From the NCBI GenBank assembly GCA_963833745.1, contig CAWHZD010000006.1, forward strand, positions 995,268 through 1,059,267: 64,000 nt of DNA, written 5' to 3'. Shown here in pieces: positions 54,806 through 63,038 of the stretch (the stretch's first letter is position 1; each line of letters opens with the position of its first letter). The notes under the pieces are model-generated. The model was not told the origin of the DNA, searched no databases, and saw only the letters and a program-made list of their open reading frames with translations. A program made the translations under genes and the position numbers. The stretch is from AP-15 sp963833745. GTDB lineage: Bacteria > Pseudomonadota > Alphaproteobacteria > ATCC43930 > CGMCC-115725.

Positions 54806-55498
54806 TTAGTGCGCCATCTCGGCGACCGGCTCGATCAGCGACGGGTCGTTGTTTTTGACGTTGCCGACGCGCGGGCTGACCGGCCAGCAGATCATTTCGT
54901 CGGATGGGTAGGGTGCCAGCAGCGATTTCAATTCCTCGAGGTCCGCTGGTTCTTCGCCAAGCCAGGCCGGCCATGTTTCGGGCTTGAGCATCACCGGCAT
55001 GCGGTTATGGATTTCGGCGCACAATTCGTTCGGGGTGGTGGTGATGATCGCGAAGCTGCGGATCCACTCGCCGCCGGGCGCATGCCAGTTCTCCCACACC
55101 CCCGCGAGCGCCATGATGCCGCGGTCGGCGAGGGCCAGGGCATAGGGCTGTTTGCCGCTCGCGGTCTTTTTCCATTCGTAAAAGTTATCGGCGGGCACAA
55201 GACAGCGACGACGCTGAAACGCGTCGCGAAACGCGGGTCTGGTCTCGATCCCCTCGGCCTTGGCGTTGATGTTCGAGAAGCCGACCTTGATGTCCTTGGC
55301 CCAGTAGGGGACGAGGCCCCAACGCAACATGTCGAGGCTGCGCTGCCCAGCCTTGGTGTCGTAGCGCACGACCGGCACGGAGTCAGTCGGCGCGACGTTC
55401 CAGCTCGGCGGAAAGTTCGGCGTAGGCCGATCTCGCGGGATCGAGAAGACGAGCTTGATCTCGCTGACGTCGGATGAGAGGCGGACACGGCCACACAT
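54806..55498 (-). CDS. SOS response-associated peptidase (SRAP/HMCES family)
   Basis: The 230-aa protein begins MCGRV, exposing the catalytic Cys2 that forms a thiazolidine link to abasic sites in single-stranded DNA. It has WNVAPTDSVPVV, RWGLVPYWAKD, the Asn/Glu motifs NAKAEGIETRPAFRDAF and FYEWKK, and a His near IHNRMPVML. It protects stalled forks. Its position beside a ligase remnant suggests a former DNA-repair pair. Confidence 0.93.
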   Translation of the reverse strand: MCGRVRLSSDVSEIKLVFSIPRDRPTPNFPPSWNVAPTDSVPVVRYDTKAGQRSLDMLRWGLVPYWAKDIKVGFSNINAKAEGIETRPAFRDAFQRRRCLVPADNFYEWKKTASGKQPYALALADRGIMALAGVWENWHAPGGEWIRSFAIITTTPNELCAEIHNRMPVMLKPETWPAWLGEEPADLEELKSLLAPYPSDEMICWPVSPRVGNVKNNDPSLIEPVAEMAH

Positions 55499-55604
55499 TT
55501 CGCGAATCTACCATGATCTGCGGATGAGCCGGGCAGCGTAGTCTCGGGCCATTGTCGGATTGCGTCAGGACCGGACGGCTTAGTTCCGGTCCACCGGATT
55601 AGAC

Positions 55605-56177
55605 TTAAGGCAGAGCAATAGGACACATAAGCCCCTCGGCGATAATCTGAACAACCTCTGTGAAGATCTCTCGTGGTGTCAGAGTTGCCGCACCGACAGC
55701 AGTTTTCCAAACATCGCTATCGTAGATTGCAAAGTCACACAATTCGACGATCTCGTTCGTATTAAAGCCCAGATGTCTTTTTGCATGAGCAAATACATTT
55801 CGGATCTGCCGGATGCGGGTCAGATCCCTTCTGGTTTCTGGCCCGATCACCCCGAGCACGTAGGCGAGGAAAATCTTCTCAGCGAGGGAGGTTGCGACGC
55901 CGCCGTTTTCGTTGAAGAACCGCTCGCGTTCCTCTTTGGCCTGCTCGGTAGCGGCCCTATGCCAGATCGCATCCTCTAGGGTCTGCTCCAGCAGGGATAC
56001 GCAGACGAGCACGGCAGCACGGTCTTGGTGCTCGCCTCCCTGAATGCCAAGCCGGAACCCGCCGAGAATTGCGAGCACCCGCTCTATTTCGGGGCGTTCG
56101 GTCATCAACGCGCGATACGGATTGGTCCTCGGCACCGGAAGGCTCCTAGGCTTTTTTAGCGAGGGCTCTGTAATCAC
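55605..56177 (-). CDS. MltR-like helical protein
   Basis: The 190-aa protein contains RAAVLVCVSLLEQTLEDAI, ENGGVATSLAEKIFLAYVLG and TRIRQIRNVFAHAKRHLGF. These follow the mannitol-repressor-like MltR family, whose RNxFAHA motif resembles HEPN-type RNases. No mannitol genes are nearby and the neighbourhood is a defence/mobile island, so a toxin-like or housekeeping role is as likely as repression. It starts at GTG 56177 or ATG 56105; the latter removes 24 residues of unconserved look. Confidence 0.65.
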   Translation of the reverse strand: MITEPSLKKPRSLPVPRTNPYRALMTERPEIERVLAILGGFRLGIQGGEHQDRAAVLVCVSLLEQTLEDAIWHRAATEQAKEERERFFNENGGVATSLAEKIFLAYVLGVIGPETRRDLTRIRQIRNVFAHAKRHLGFNTNEIVELCDFAIYDSDVWKTAVGAATLTPREIFTEVVQIIAEGLMCPIALP

Positions 56178-56227
56178 ATTGGCTCGCCCCGAAAAGGGCG
56201 CAACGCCGCCACTGTAATGTCGTCTGA

Positions 56228-56252
56228 AGCATTCCCGCGCAGGGAATGACGA
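56228..56252. repeat. Short palindromic repeat, type A hairpin
   Basis: GCATTCCCGCGCAGGGAATG then ACG; the arms ATTCCC and GGGAAT pair exactly. Same family as the repeats at 16918 and 25757. Confidence 0.6.
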
Positions 56253-56300
56253 ACAATCCGCTTACGGCGCAACGCGTCGGCGCTGTGCGAGGTCAAAACT

Positions 56301-56447
56301 CTCAGCTCTCCGGCACCCGGTGAAAGGCGGCATGGCCTTTGAACGCCCGCACGTCGGGCGGCAAGAGGCCGAAGCCGATCGCGCAGCGGCTGGAGCGGTC
56401 GTTGATGCGGTCGATCATCTGCGCCAAAAGTAACGAAACGCGCGGAT
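56301..56447 (-). pseudogene. C-terminal fragment of an unidentified protein
   Basis: The minus strand encodes NPRVSLLLAQMIDRINDRSS, then RCAIGFGLLPPDVRAFKG, ending HRVPES and TGA at 56301. The frame is coherent and protein-like but has no start upstream, where a TGA closes it. I think of a Y-family polymerase end, without firm support. Confidence 0.35.
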
Positions 56448-56469
56448 TTGACACATAAGCGGACAAACC

Positions 56470-56619
56470 ATGAACTCAGGCGGCCTTGGGGGCCTCCTTC
56501 TTATCTTCGACAACGCCCGCGATGCCGCATCGCTGCGGCCATGGCTGTCGCGCCGCGGGGCAGCGCAAATCATCGTCACGTCCAATGCGCCGAATTGGGG
56601 GATTGATGAATCTTATTGA
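56470..56619 (+). pseudogene. Fragment of an NB-ARC/STAND ATPase
   Basis: A 49-codon frame reads LLLIFDNARDAASLRPWL, then AAQIIVTSNAPNW. LLIFDNA is a Walker B motif and IVTSN the sensor region of NB-ARC-type ATPases with TPR repeats, often found in bacterial signalling and defence proteins. P-loop and remaining domains are missing. The scrap runs into the DUF2130 promoter. Confidence 0.6.
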
Positions 56620-56645
56620 CGTGTTTGGGACGAACTAGGCATAAT
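56616..56645 (+). promoter_or_regulatory. Sigma-70-type promoter of the DUF2130 cassette
   Basis: TTGACG (56616-56621) and CATAAT (56640-56645) are spaced by 18 bases, about 27 bases before the DUF2130 ATG at 56673. It is the best promoter match noted in this part of the window. Confidence 0.65.
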
Positions 56646-56657
56646 TGGGACCTAGTT
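56633..56657. promoter_or_regulatory. Inverted repeat over the -10 box, candidate operator
   Basis: AACTAGG (56633-56639) and CCTAGTT (56651-56657) are exact inverse copies, 11 bases apart. They enclose the -10 hexamer and the expected transcription start, where a repressor would block initiation. Confidence 0.55.
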
Positions 56658-56672
56658 TTTGACGAGGCCCTG

Positions 56673-57981
56673 ATGGTTACCCCGCAGCCCGCAGCGCGAT
56701 CGGCCGAACCCCACTTCCATATGCTTCGCGAGACGTGCCCGACCTGCGAACAGCCGATCCCGAACGAGAAGGCCACAGAGATTCGGGCGCGCGCCGCCGC
56801 CCTGGAAAAACGGCTCGCTGATGCAGCCGACGCGCGCGCCGTACAGCAGGTCGCGGCCGAAAAAGCCCGGATCGAGGCAGCCGCAAAAGCGAAGGTCGAG
56901 CAGGCTGAACGAGAAAAGAAGGAGGCGGTGCAAAAGGCGGCCGCGGCGGCCGCGGCACAGATTCAAGCCGCCAAGGTCGAAGGAAGGAAATCGGCGGAGG
57001 CCGGTTTCGCGGCCCGTATAGCAGCCGCGGACAAAGCGAAGAGCGATGCCGAGACCGCGGCAGCCCGAAAGGTCGCCGCCGCCGAACAGGCAGCAAAGAC
57101 GAAACAGGAAGAAGCGCAGAAGCAGCTTGACGCGGCCAACACAGAGAAGGCCCAGGCCCTCGGCAAAGTCCGACAGATCGAGGCGCAACGCGACGAGATC
57201 GTGAATGCCCGCGTCCGCGAGGTCCGGGAGGCGATGGTGAGGGATAAAGCGGAGGCGCTTGCCGCCGCGAAGTCCGCACAGGACGCCAAGACAGCGAAGT
57301 TGTCGGCGGAACTCGACTCGCTGAAACGTCAACTGGAGCAGCAGCGCGCCGACCAGCTTGGGGAAGGCGCTCACGTCCAGCTGCTGGACGCCCTCAAAGC
57401 TGAGTTCCCCGGCGATGATATCCGCCGCATCCGGCCCGGCGTTTCGGGGGCCGACATCCTCCACACGGTGAGGCGCAACGGAATCGCGTCGGGGTCGATC
57501 CTTTACGAGAGCAAGAACAGCACCGCGTGGCGCGACGACTACGTGACCAAGCTAATCCGGGATCAGACCGCTGCGCATGCCGATCATGCGGTTCTTTCGA
57601 CGTTCAAGTTCCCCACGGGCACGTCGCAGGTCGCGATCCGCGACAGCGTGGTGATCGTCAATCCGGCGCGCGCTGTGGCGATTGCCCACATGATCCGCAA
57701 ACACCTGTTGCTCGTCCAAACCTTGCGCCTCAGCAAAGCCGAGCGGATCGAGAAAATGGCAGCGCTGTACGACTTCATGACCTCCGAGCGGTGCGCCCTG
57801 CTCCTTGGCCGGATCGATTCGGACGCGGAGGCGTTGCTTGATCTCCAGCTCGCCGAAAAGACCTTCCATGACAATCATTGGAAGAAGCAAGCCTTGCGTT
57901 ACCGCTCGATTTCAGAAGGTGAAATCGGATCTGGATATCGAAGTCGGAGCGATCCTTGGCGGCGTCGAGTTGGTTGGTTAG
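56673..57981 (+). CDS. DUF2130 coiled-coil protein with nuclease-like C-terminal domain (frameshifted at the end)
   Basis: After a short cysteine motif (CPTCEQPIP) there is a long Ala/Lys/Glu coiled coil (about residues 35-235). A DUF2130 domain follows with GADILHTVRRNGIASGSILY and ESKNSTAWRDDYVTKL; the Asp...Glu-x-Lys order fits a PD-(D/E)xK nuclease fold. The listed frame ends oddly at 57998. Deleting one T in GATTTC (57908-57913) gives RSIQKVKSDLDIEVGAILGG with a stop at 57981, four bases before the next ATG, and about 435 aa. The start at 56673 has a GAGG site. First gene of a three-gene cassette. Confidence 0.85.
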
Positions 57982-57984
57982 CCG

Positions 57985-58942
57985 ATGACGCAGCCTGAAC
58001 CCAGTGGCGCCCGCGCGAACGTCGTCGGTTTCGGCTTACAGGAACGGCGGCTCGGATCGACCATCCTGCGCACCTACCGGGCGAAGGTTGATCTCGACGA
58101 CGTAGTGCCGAACGAGCGCCAGCCCCGGCTAGGCCCCAAGGAGGATGAGGAACTACAACGACAGATCGAGGCGAACGAAGGTCTGTTCGAGCCACTGCTG
58201 GTAGAGCCTCATCCCGAGCTGGAGGGGAAGTTTCGAATCATCGACGGCGAGCGCCGCTGGACAAACACTGCAAAGCTCGTCGCCCAAGGCCGAGATCAAT
58301 ATCGGCAAGTGCCTGTCGAGGTCACTGACCGGACGCTGACCGACGAGGAACGCCTGCGTGTCTGGATCTACATCCATCGACAACGCAAGGAGTGGGACGC
58401 CCGGGAAAAAGAAATGGTCGCGTATCGGCTGGTCGACTTGCTCGGACGAGCCAGCGCCGCCAACATCTTAGGGACATCAATCCGCGAGCTTGAGAGGCTG
58501 GTTGAAGTCTACGAGTTGTCCTCTCGTTTTACTGGCCTGCGTGATCCCGCGGGCGCGATTACTTGGGCGCGCGAGCTCATCGGGGTGAGCAAGAAGCTGC
58601 TCACCCCGACCGTCGTGGATGCGGTGATCGCGAAGGTCGCCGCAAAACGGATCACCAACTCGAAAGATTTAAGAAAGCTGCGTGCGATTCTGCCCGACCC
58701 GGTGGCGCGGGAGCATTTCATGTCGCACCAGGGCGATATCGATTCGGCAATGCTTCGGATCGGTCCGGTTCAGAAGAAGGACAAGTCCGGATTGGCGGGG
58801 GATCTCGAATTCGGCGATCGAGTCGATGAAGCGGGTCCCGTGGACGGCGCTCTCTGACCTCAAGGGCGATCCCGACATTCTCAAGCGAATTGACGATGCC
58901 GAAGCCTTGCTCAAGTCACTTCGCCGGGCGCTCGAATCCTGA
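57985..58942 (+). CDS. ParB-like domain protein (frameshifted)
   Basis: Contains the ParB/Srx N-terminal fold: VDLDDVVPNERQPRLGPKED, then FRIIDGERRWTNTAKL, then a helical DNA-binding part (RASAANILGTSIRELERL as a helix-turn-helix). It is not paired with a ParA gene, so it is unlikely to be a chromosome-segregation ParB. Free ParB-like domains can bind CTP or act as nucleases. The frame breaks at GAATTC (58807-58812). Deleting one A gives DSAIESMKRVPWTALSDLKG and a stop at 58942, about 318 aa. It follows DUF2130 by 3 bases. Confidence 0.85.
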
Positions 58943-58957
58943 GGATGGCAACGCAGG

Positions 58958-59848
58958 ATGTCCTGGATACCCACAGCCCTCGACAAGCGCTTCCCCAACA
59001 ACACGATCGCGCCGGCACATTTTGGTAAGCTGTTAGCCGCCTATGAGGCTTCGGGCCTGGCACCCCCGAATATGCGGCAAGAGGTTGCTGCCGGCGAACG
59101 CGGCCTCCGCGCGCATATTTGGGAAGCCATGCTGTACCGACATTTCTTGGAGCTTCGGTTCGAGTTCCGCCCCGACGAGGTGCGGAAAGCCGGACAGCGA
59201 GGCCCCGACTTCGGGCTGCTCCACGAAGGCGCGACCATCTGGGTCGAGGCTATCGTTCCCGCGCCAGAAGGCATCCCCGCGGAATATCTCGCGACACCGA
59301 AGGTTGGGGAATTCATCGTCAAGGCGATGCCGCACGAGCAGATGCTTCTTCGGTGGACGGCAGCCTTGAAAGAAAAGCATGAGAAGTTTCAGCGATATGT
59401 CGAGAACGGGATTATCGCGGCGAGCGAGCCGACCGTAATCGCGATCAATGGATGCCGGCTCTGCGAGTTCGCCATCAACGATCGCGGGATCAGCCAGATG
59501 CCTTTCGCCGTGGAGGCGACCTTTCCCATCGGCCCAATAGCCGTGCCGATCTCAAGAGACGGTCGGACCGACGGCGAGGCAAGGCGCATTCCCCGCTACT
59601 CGATCCGGAACGCCAACGGCGCCGAAGTCCCGACGGACAGTTTCCTCAATCCCCGCTACGGGAATGTGAGTGCGGTGATCGGGGCCGTCAAATGGGACAT
59701 GCTCCAGCCACTACCCCTGACGGTCGTCCACAACCCCCTGGCTGCGGTTCCGCTGCCCCGAGAGATTTTCGCGGCCACGAAGGAATACGTGGCCGATGAC
59801 CACGGGGAAGAATTCCTGCTGCGCCCGCTGAGCGAGCCCGGACCCTAA
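58958..59848 (+). CDS. Unknown 296-aa protein of the DUF2130/ParB cassette, possibly nuclease-like
   Basis: I recognise no family. It starts at an ATG with an AGGATGGCAACGCAGG leader, 15 bases after the ParB-like stop, so it is co-transcribed. The segment RHFLELRFEFRPDEVRKAG, GPDFGLLHEGATIWVEAI resembles the core of PD-(D/E)xK nucleases (Asp in GPDF, then a strand with Glu in WVEA). The usual ExK lysine is replaced, so this is tentative. The C-terminal third has no strong motif. Soluble, no signal peptide. Confidence 0.75.
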   Translation: MSWIPTALDKRFPNNTIAPAHFGKLLAAYEASGLAPPNMRQEVAAGERGLRAHIWEAMLYRHFLELRFEFRPDEVRKAGQRGPDFGLLHEGATIWVEAIVPAPEGIPAEYLATPKVGEFIVKAMPHEQMLLRWTAALKEKHEKFQRYVENGIIAASEPTVIAINGCRLCEFAINDRGISQMPFAVEATFPIGPIAVPISRDGRTDGEARRIPRYSIRNANGAEVPTDSFLNPRYGNVSAVIGAVKWDMLQPLPLTVVHNPLAAVPLPREIFAATKEYVADDHGEEFLLRPLSEPGP

Positions 59849-60133
59849 GGTCGCCACCTTGTCAGCCTTATCGCTCTGATCGTCGCGGCGTCGCGCACGG
59901 GCCGCAGCTGCCCAAGCGCAGCGAGGAAGACGCCCAAAGGTGAATGAAATGGATGGCGATGTTCGGCTCTTTCGCGCTCTCGCGTGATCGGCCGAGTTAT
60001 TGCTGCGTACCTCGCCGCCTTTTGCCGTGAAATCGGTCCGAAACGGCAGTTGCAGTCCGATACGTTCATGATATGTTCGAATATATGCAATTCACGAAAG
60101 ATCGCGTGTCGTCTATCGTGGAGCGGGGGAGAA
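59849..60133. other. Intergenic region with AT-rich promoter-like sequence
   Basis: No gene is credible here. From 60040 the sequence becomes AT-rich: TTGCAG (60050-60055), 16 bases, then TATGTT (60072-60077). This is followed by a near-palindrome around TTCGAA (60075-60080), and then the methyltransferase ribosome site. It probably holds the restriction-modification promoter and perhaps its control site. Confidence 0.45.
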
Positions 60134-61942
60134 ATGGGGAAGCCCGAGCAAAGACCCGGCGCGGCCGAACAGGCCGCAGTCGCGCCGATTGTCATCGATC
60201 GCTCGACCGTTTTTGAGCTGTCGGCAAGCCTCGCTAACGAAAATCGACTTTCGTTCGCGGAGGGCTTCTCCTCGGCGGTGGTGGCAGCCTACTGGCCGGT
60301 GGTGCACGACGGCAGGCCTTTGCCGGATTCGCTTGCGCAACGAGCCGGCTTCCATCGTGTGACGCTCACGTCGGAAATCGATTCGGTCGCGCGCGCAATC
60401 GCGGCAGGCATGGGGTCGGTGTCACCGGCCGCGGCGGCGTACGCCATTGGAACGCTCTATACCGCGCTGCTGCCGGAACCGTTCAGAGCGCAGCACGGTA
60501 TTTTCTACACCCCTCCGGAGCTCGTGGAATGCCTGCTCGAGATGGCGGAGGAATGCGGCGTCGACTGGCGGATGGCGCGTGTCCTCGACCCGGCATGCGG
60601 GGGAGGGGCGTTCCTTATTGCCGTGGCCGAGCGCATGGCGCGGGCGCTGTCCAGCGCCGAACCGGCGATAGCCCTTCAGAGCATCACGGCGCGGCTGCAA
60701 GGGTTTGATATCGACCGCTTCGGAGCCTGGCTGGCGCAGGCGATGGTTGCCATGAGCCTGGAGCCGCTGACGCGCGCTGCCGGGCGGGGAGCGCCCGAAC
60801 TTGTGGAGACGCGCGACAGTCTCGAATTGCGGCCGGACGAAGCCGGGCGATTTGATCTCGTCATCGGGAACCCGCCTTATGGGCGCGTGACCCTGCCGCC
60901 GGAGCGGCGCGCGCAATTTGCGCGCAGCGTCTACGGTCACGCCAATCTCTACGGCGTGTTTACGGACGCGGCGCTCCGTTGGGTCAAGCGGGGAGGGGTC
61001 ATTGGCTACGTGACGCCGACTTCCATGCTCTCCGGCCTGTACTACAAGGCGCTGCGCAAACTACTGGCTGCCGAGGCTCCTCCGTTTGCGGTGAATATCG
61101 TGAGCGAGCGCGGCGGCGTATTCGCCGACGTGCTGCAGGAGACGATGCTTGCGACTTATCGCAAGGGCGGGGTGCCAGTCGCCGGCAAGGTTGGGTTCAT
61201 CAATGTGGCCGGCAGGGACGATATCATCACCCGAAAGGCCGGGAGCTTCACACTGCCTGCAGTGCCGGCCTCTCCGTGGCTGCTGCCGCGCGCGACAAGA
61301 CAGGCGGCGCTCACGCGGCGCCTGCGGTCGATGCCGCATCGGCTCAGCGATTACGGCTACGGAGTTTCCACGGGCCCGCTCGTGTGGAACCGGTTCAAGG
61401 ATCAGTTTCGAGCCAAGGCCGGCGCTGACGTCTTCCCGGTGATATGGGCGGAGTCGGTCACGAGTGACGGCCGCTTCGTCTGGCGGAGCGAGAAGCGCAA
61501 TCACTCCCCTTGGTTTGCTGCCAAGCGGCCCAAGGACGATTGGCTGATCGTCACGCAACCCTGCGTGCTCCTGCAACGGACCACGGCCAAGGAACAGCCG
61601 CGGCGCCTGATAGCTGCCGAACTCCCGGAAAGCGTGATCCGGCGTCACCAGGGCGTAGTGATCGAGAACCACCTTAATATGGTGCGGGCGGTCGCGCCGG
61701 CCCCGCGTGTTACCGCTGCGGTGATTGCTGCGCTGCTCAACAGCGCGGCAGTAGATGCCGCGTTCCGGTGCATCAACGGCTCGGTCGCGGTCTCGGCGTT
61801 CGAGCTCGAGGAACTGCCGCTGCCGGCCACGGCCGTGATGGCGAGGCTCGCGCGTCTGGTGTCCGGTGGAGCGCCCAAGGCAAAAATCGAGGCAGCAATC
61901 GCAGCCGCGTATCGTGAAAACGATGCCCCCGCAGCTGCTTGA
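60134..61942 (+). CDS. N6-adenine DNA methyltransferase of a BsuBI/PstI-like system
   Basis: The 602-aa enzyme has the order of gamma-type adenine methylases: QHGIFYTPPELVECLLEMA, SAM motif RVLDPACGGGAFLIAVAER (about residue 155), then catalytic FDLVIGNPPYGRV (NPPY) and a C-terminal recognition region. Together with the downstream BsuBI/PstI-type nuclease, the expected target is CTGCAG, methylated on the adenine; this is inference from the partner's family. The ATG at 60134 is preceded by GGGGGAGAA. Confidence 0.9.
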   Translation: MGKPEQRPGAAEQAAVAPIVIDRSTVFELSASLANENRLSFAEGFSSAVVAAYWPVVHDGRPLPDSLAQRAGFHRVTLTSEIDSVARAIAAGMGSVSPAAAAYAIGTLYTALLPEPFRAQHGIFYTPPELVECLLEMAEECGVDWRMARVLDPACGGGAFLIAVAERMARALSSAEPAIALQSITARLQGFDIDRFGAWLAQAMVAMSLEPLTRAAGRGAPELVETRDSLELRPDEAGRFDLVIGNPPYGRVTLPPERRAQFARSVYGHANLYGVFTDAALRWVKRGGVIGYVTPTSMLSGLYYKALRKLLAAEAPPFAVNIVSERGGVFADVLQETMLATYRKGGVPVAGKVGFINVAGRDDIITRKAGSFTLPAVPASPWLLPRATRQAALTRRLRSMPHRLSDYGYGVSTGPLVWNRFKDQFRAKAGADVFPVIWAESVTSDGRFVWRSEKRNHSPWFAAKRPKDDWLIVTQPCVLLQRTTAKEQPRRLIAAELPESVIRRHQGVVIENHLNMVRAVAPAPRVTAAVIAALLNSAAVDAAFRCINGSVAVSAFELEELPLPATAVMARLARLVSGGAPKAKIEAAIAAAYRENDAPAAA

Positions 61943-63023
61943 TGTTCCGGAAATTCATCGGCGATTGCTGCGGATTTTCCCCGAAGGCACGCCGCAGCGA
62001 AACTACTGCACGCGCGAGATGGCGGCGCGCACCGTGTTCGTCATGCTCTACATTGGCGCGCTTGAGGGCGGCGGGATGTGGATGGGGCCCAAGCACGTCT
62101 ACCGGATGGGAGAGGGGCAGGCCGCATTGCGCGCTGACGAAGAACGGGAGGCCTACATTGCCGCTGTCGAAAAGCGGGGCTCTGCGTTGCCGGCTGACCG
62201 CTGGTTTCAGGACAATACGCGCGAGCCGATCCGGGATGAGACGCTCCGCGACGGCCTGGTGCGCGTCGGCGCAGTGGTGACCCGGCCCGGCTTGGCGACC
62301 ACCTCGTCGAAGGGCCGGTACGCGCTGCAGTCGGCATTTGCTTCCCTGTTTGATCCCGCCCTCCAGGCCGAGCCTCTCGAGACGGCGATCGCAGCCTGGC
62401 AGGATCGGTATCTGTCGGCCGGGGCATTGGCGCGTGTGCGCCTGCAGCAGCGCTCTGCGACGGCGGCGCAATCGCGGGTGCTGGTGACGCTTCCGAACGG
62501 CGAGACCCGGCAGATGGAAGCGGGGCCGTCATCGGTCATCACGAAAGCGGTTGTCGAGGTGTTCGCGCGGCAGTTCCTGAAGGATCCGGCAGTGCTCTGG
62601 ATCTCGGAGAGCGGCAATAAAGTCATTCAGCGGGATGACGAGCTCGCGCAGGCGCTCGGTCTGAAAATCGAGACGGACAAGCTGCTGCCCGACACCATCC
62701 TCGTCGACCTTGCCCCGGCCGAGCCGCTTATGGTTTTCGTGGAGGCCGTGGCTACGGCCGGTGAAATCACGGAAGCCAGGCGCAGCGCCTTCCTGGAGCT
62801 TATCACGGCCGCTGGCTTCAAGGCGGGCAACGTCGCCTTCGTGACGGCCTTCGCCGACCGGAACGGCGCCGCATTCAAGCGGGCGATCCCGAACCTTGCC
62901 TGGGGTTCTTTTGCCTGGTGCCTGAGCGAGCCGGAGCACGTGATTGTGCTCGACGGGACGGCACCCGGAGGTATTCGATTGCTGAGCGATTTCGCCGCGC
63001 CTGGGCCTGTCGCGGGGTCATGA
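61923..63023 (+). CDS. BsuBI/PstI family type II restriction endonuclease
   Basis: The 366-aa protein follows the BsuBI/PstI restriction endonuclease family: N-terminal helical part (MPPQLLDVPEIHRRLLRIFP, CTREMAARTVFVMLYIGALEG) and C-terminal catalytic domain (SESGNKVIQRDDELAQALGL, LLPDTILVDLAPAEPLMVFV, EAVATAGEITEARR, AFADRNGAAFKRA). The pattern D-x-x-L-V-D...VFVEAVA-T fits a PD-(D/E)xK site. It overlaps the methyltransferase by 20 bases, the usual tight pairing that makes protection precede cutting. Confidence 0.92.
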   Translation: MPPQLLDVPEIHRRLLRIFPEGTPQRNYCTREMAARTVFVMLYIGALEGGGMWMGPKHVYRMGEGQAALRADEEREAYIAAVEKRGSALPADRWFQDNTREPIRDETLRDGLVRVGAVVTRPGLATTSSKGRYALQSAFASLFDPALQAEPLETAIAAWQDRYLSAGALARVRLQQRSATAAQSRVLVTLPNGETRQMEAGPSSVITKAVVEVFARQFLKDPAVLWISESGNKVIQRDDELAQALGLKIETDKLLPDTILVDLAPAEPLMVFVEAVATAGEITEARRSAFLELITAAGFKAGNVAFVTAFADRNGAAFKRAIPNLAWGSFAWCLSEPEHVIVLDGTAPGGIRLLSDFAAPGPVAGS

Positions 63024-63038
63024 TGGTGGATAGACAGC

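Larger units (their letters stand above)
56178..56469. other. Gene-scrap region upstream of the DUF2130 cassette
   Basis: This stretch has no complete gene. It holds a short type A repeat (56228-56252) and a minus-strand protein fragment (56301-56447). Together with the NB-ARC scrap that follows, this suggests repeated insertion and deletion at the edge of the cassette. Confidence 0.5.

Noticed and set aside
59845..60195. A 116-aa minus-strand frame over the island promoter
   Set aside because: No ribosome site or motif, and it overlaps the methyltransferase start and promoter.
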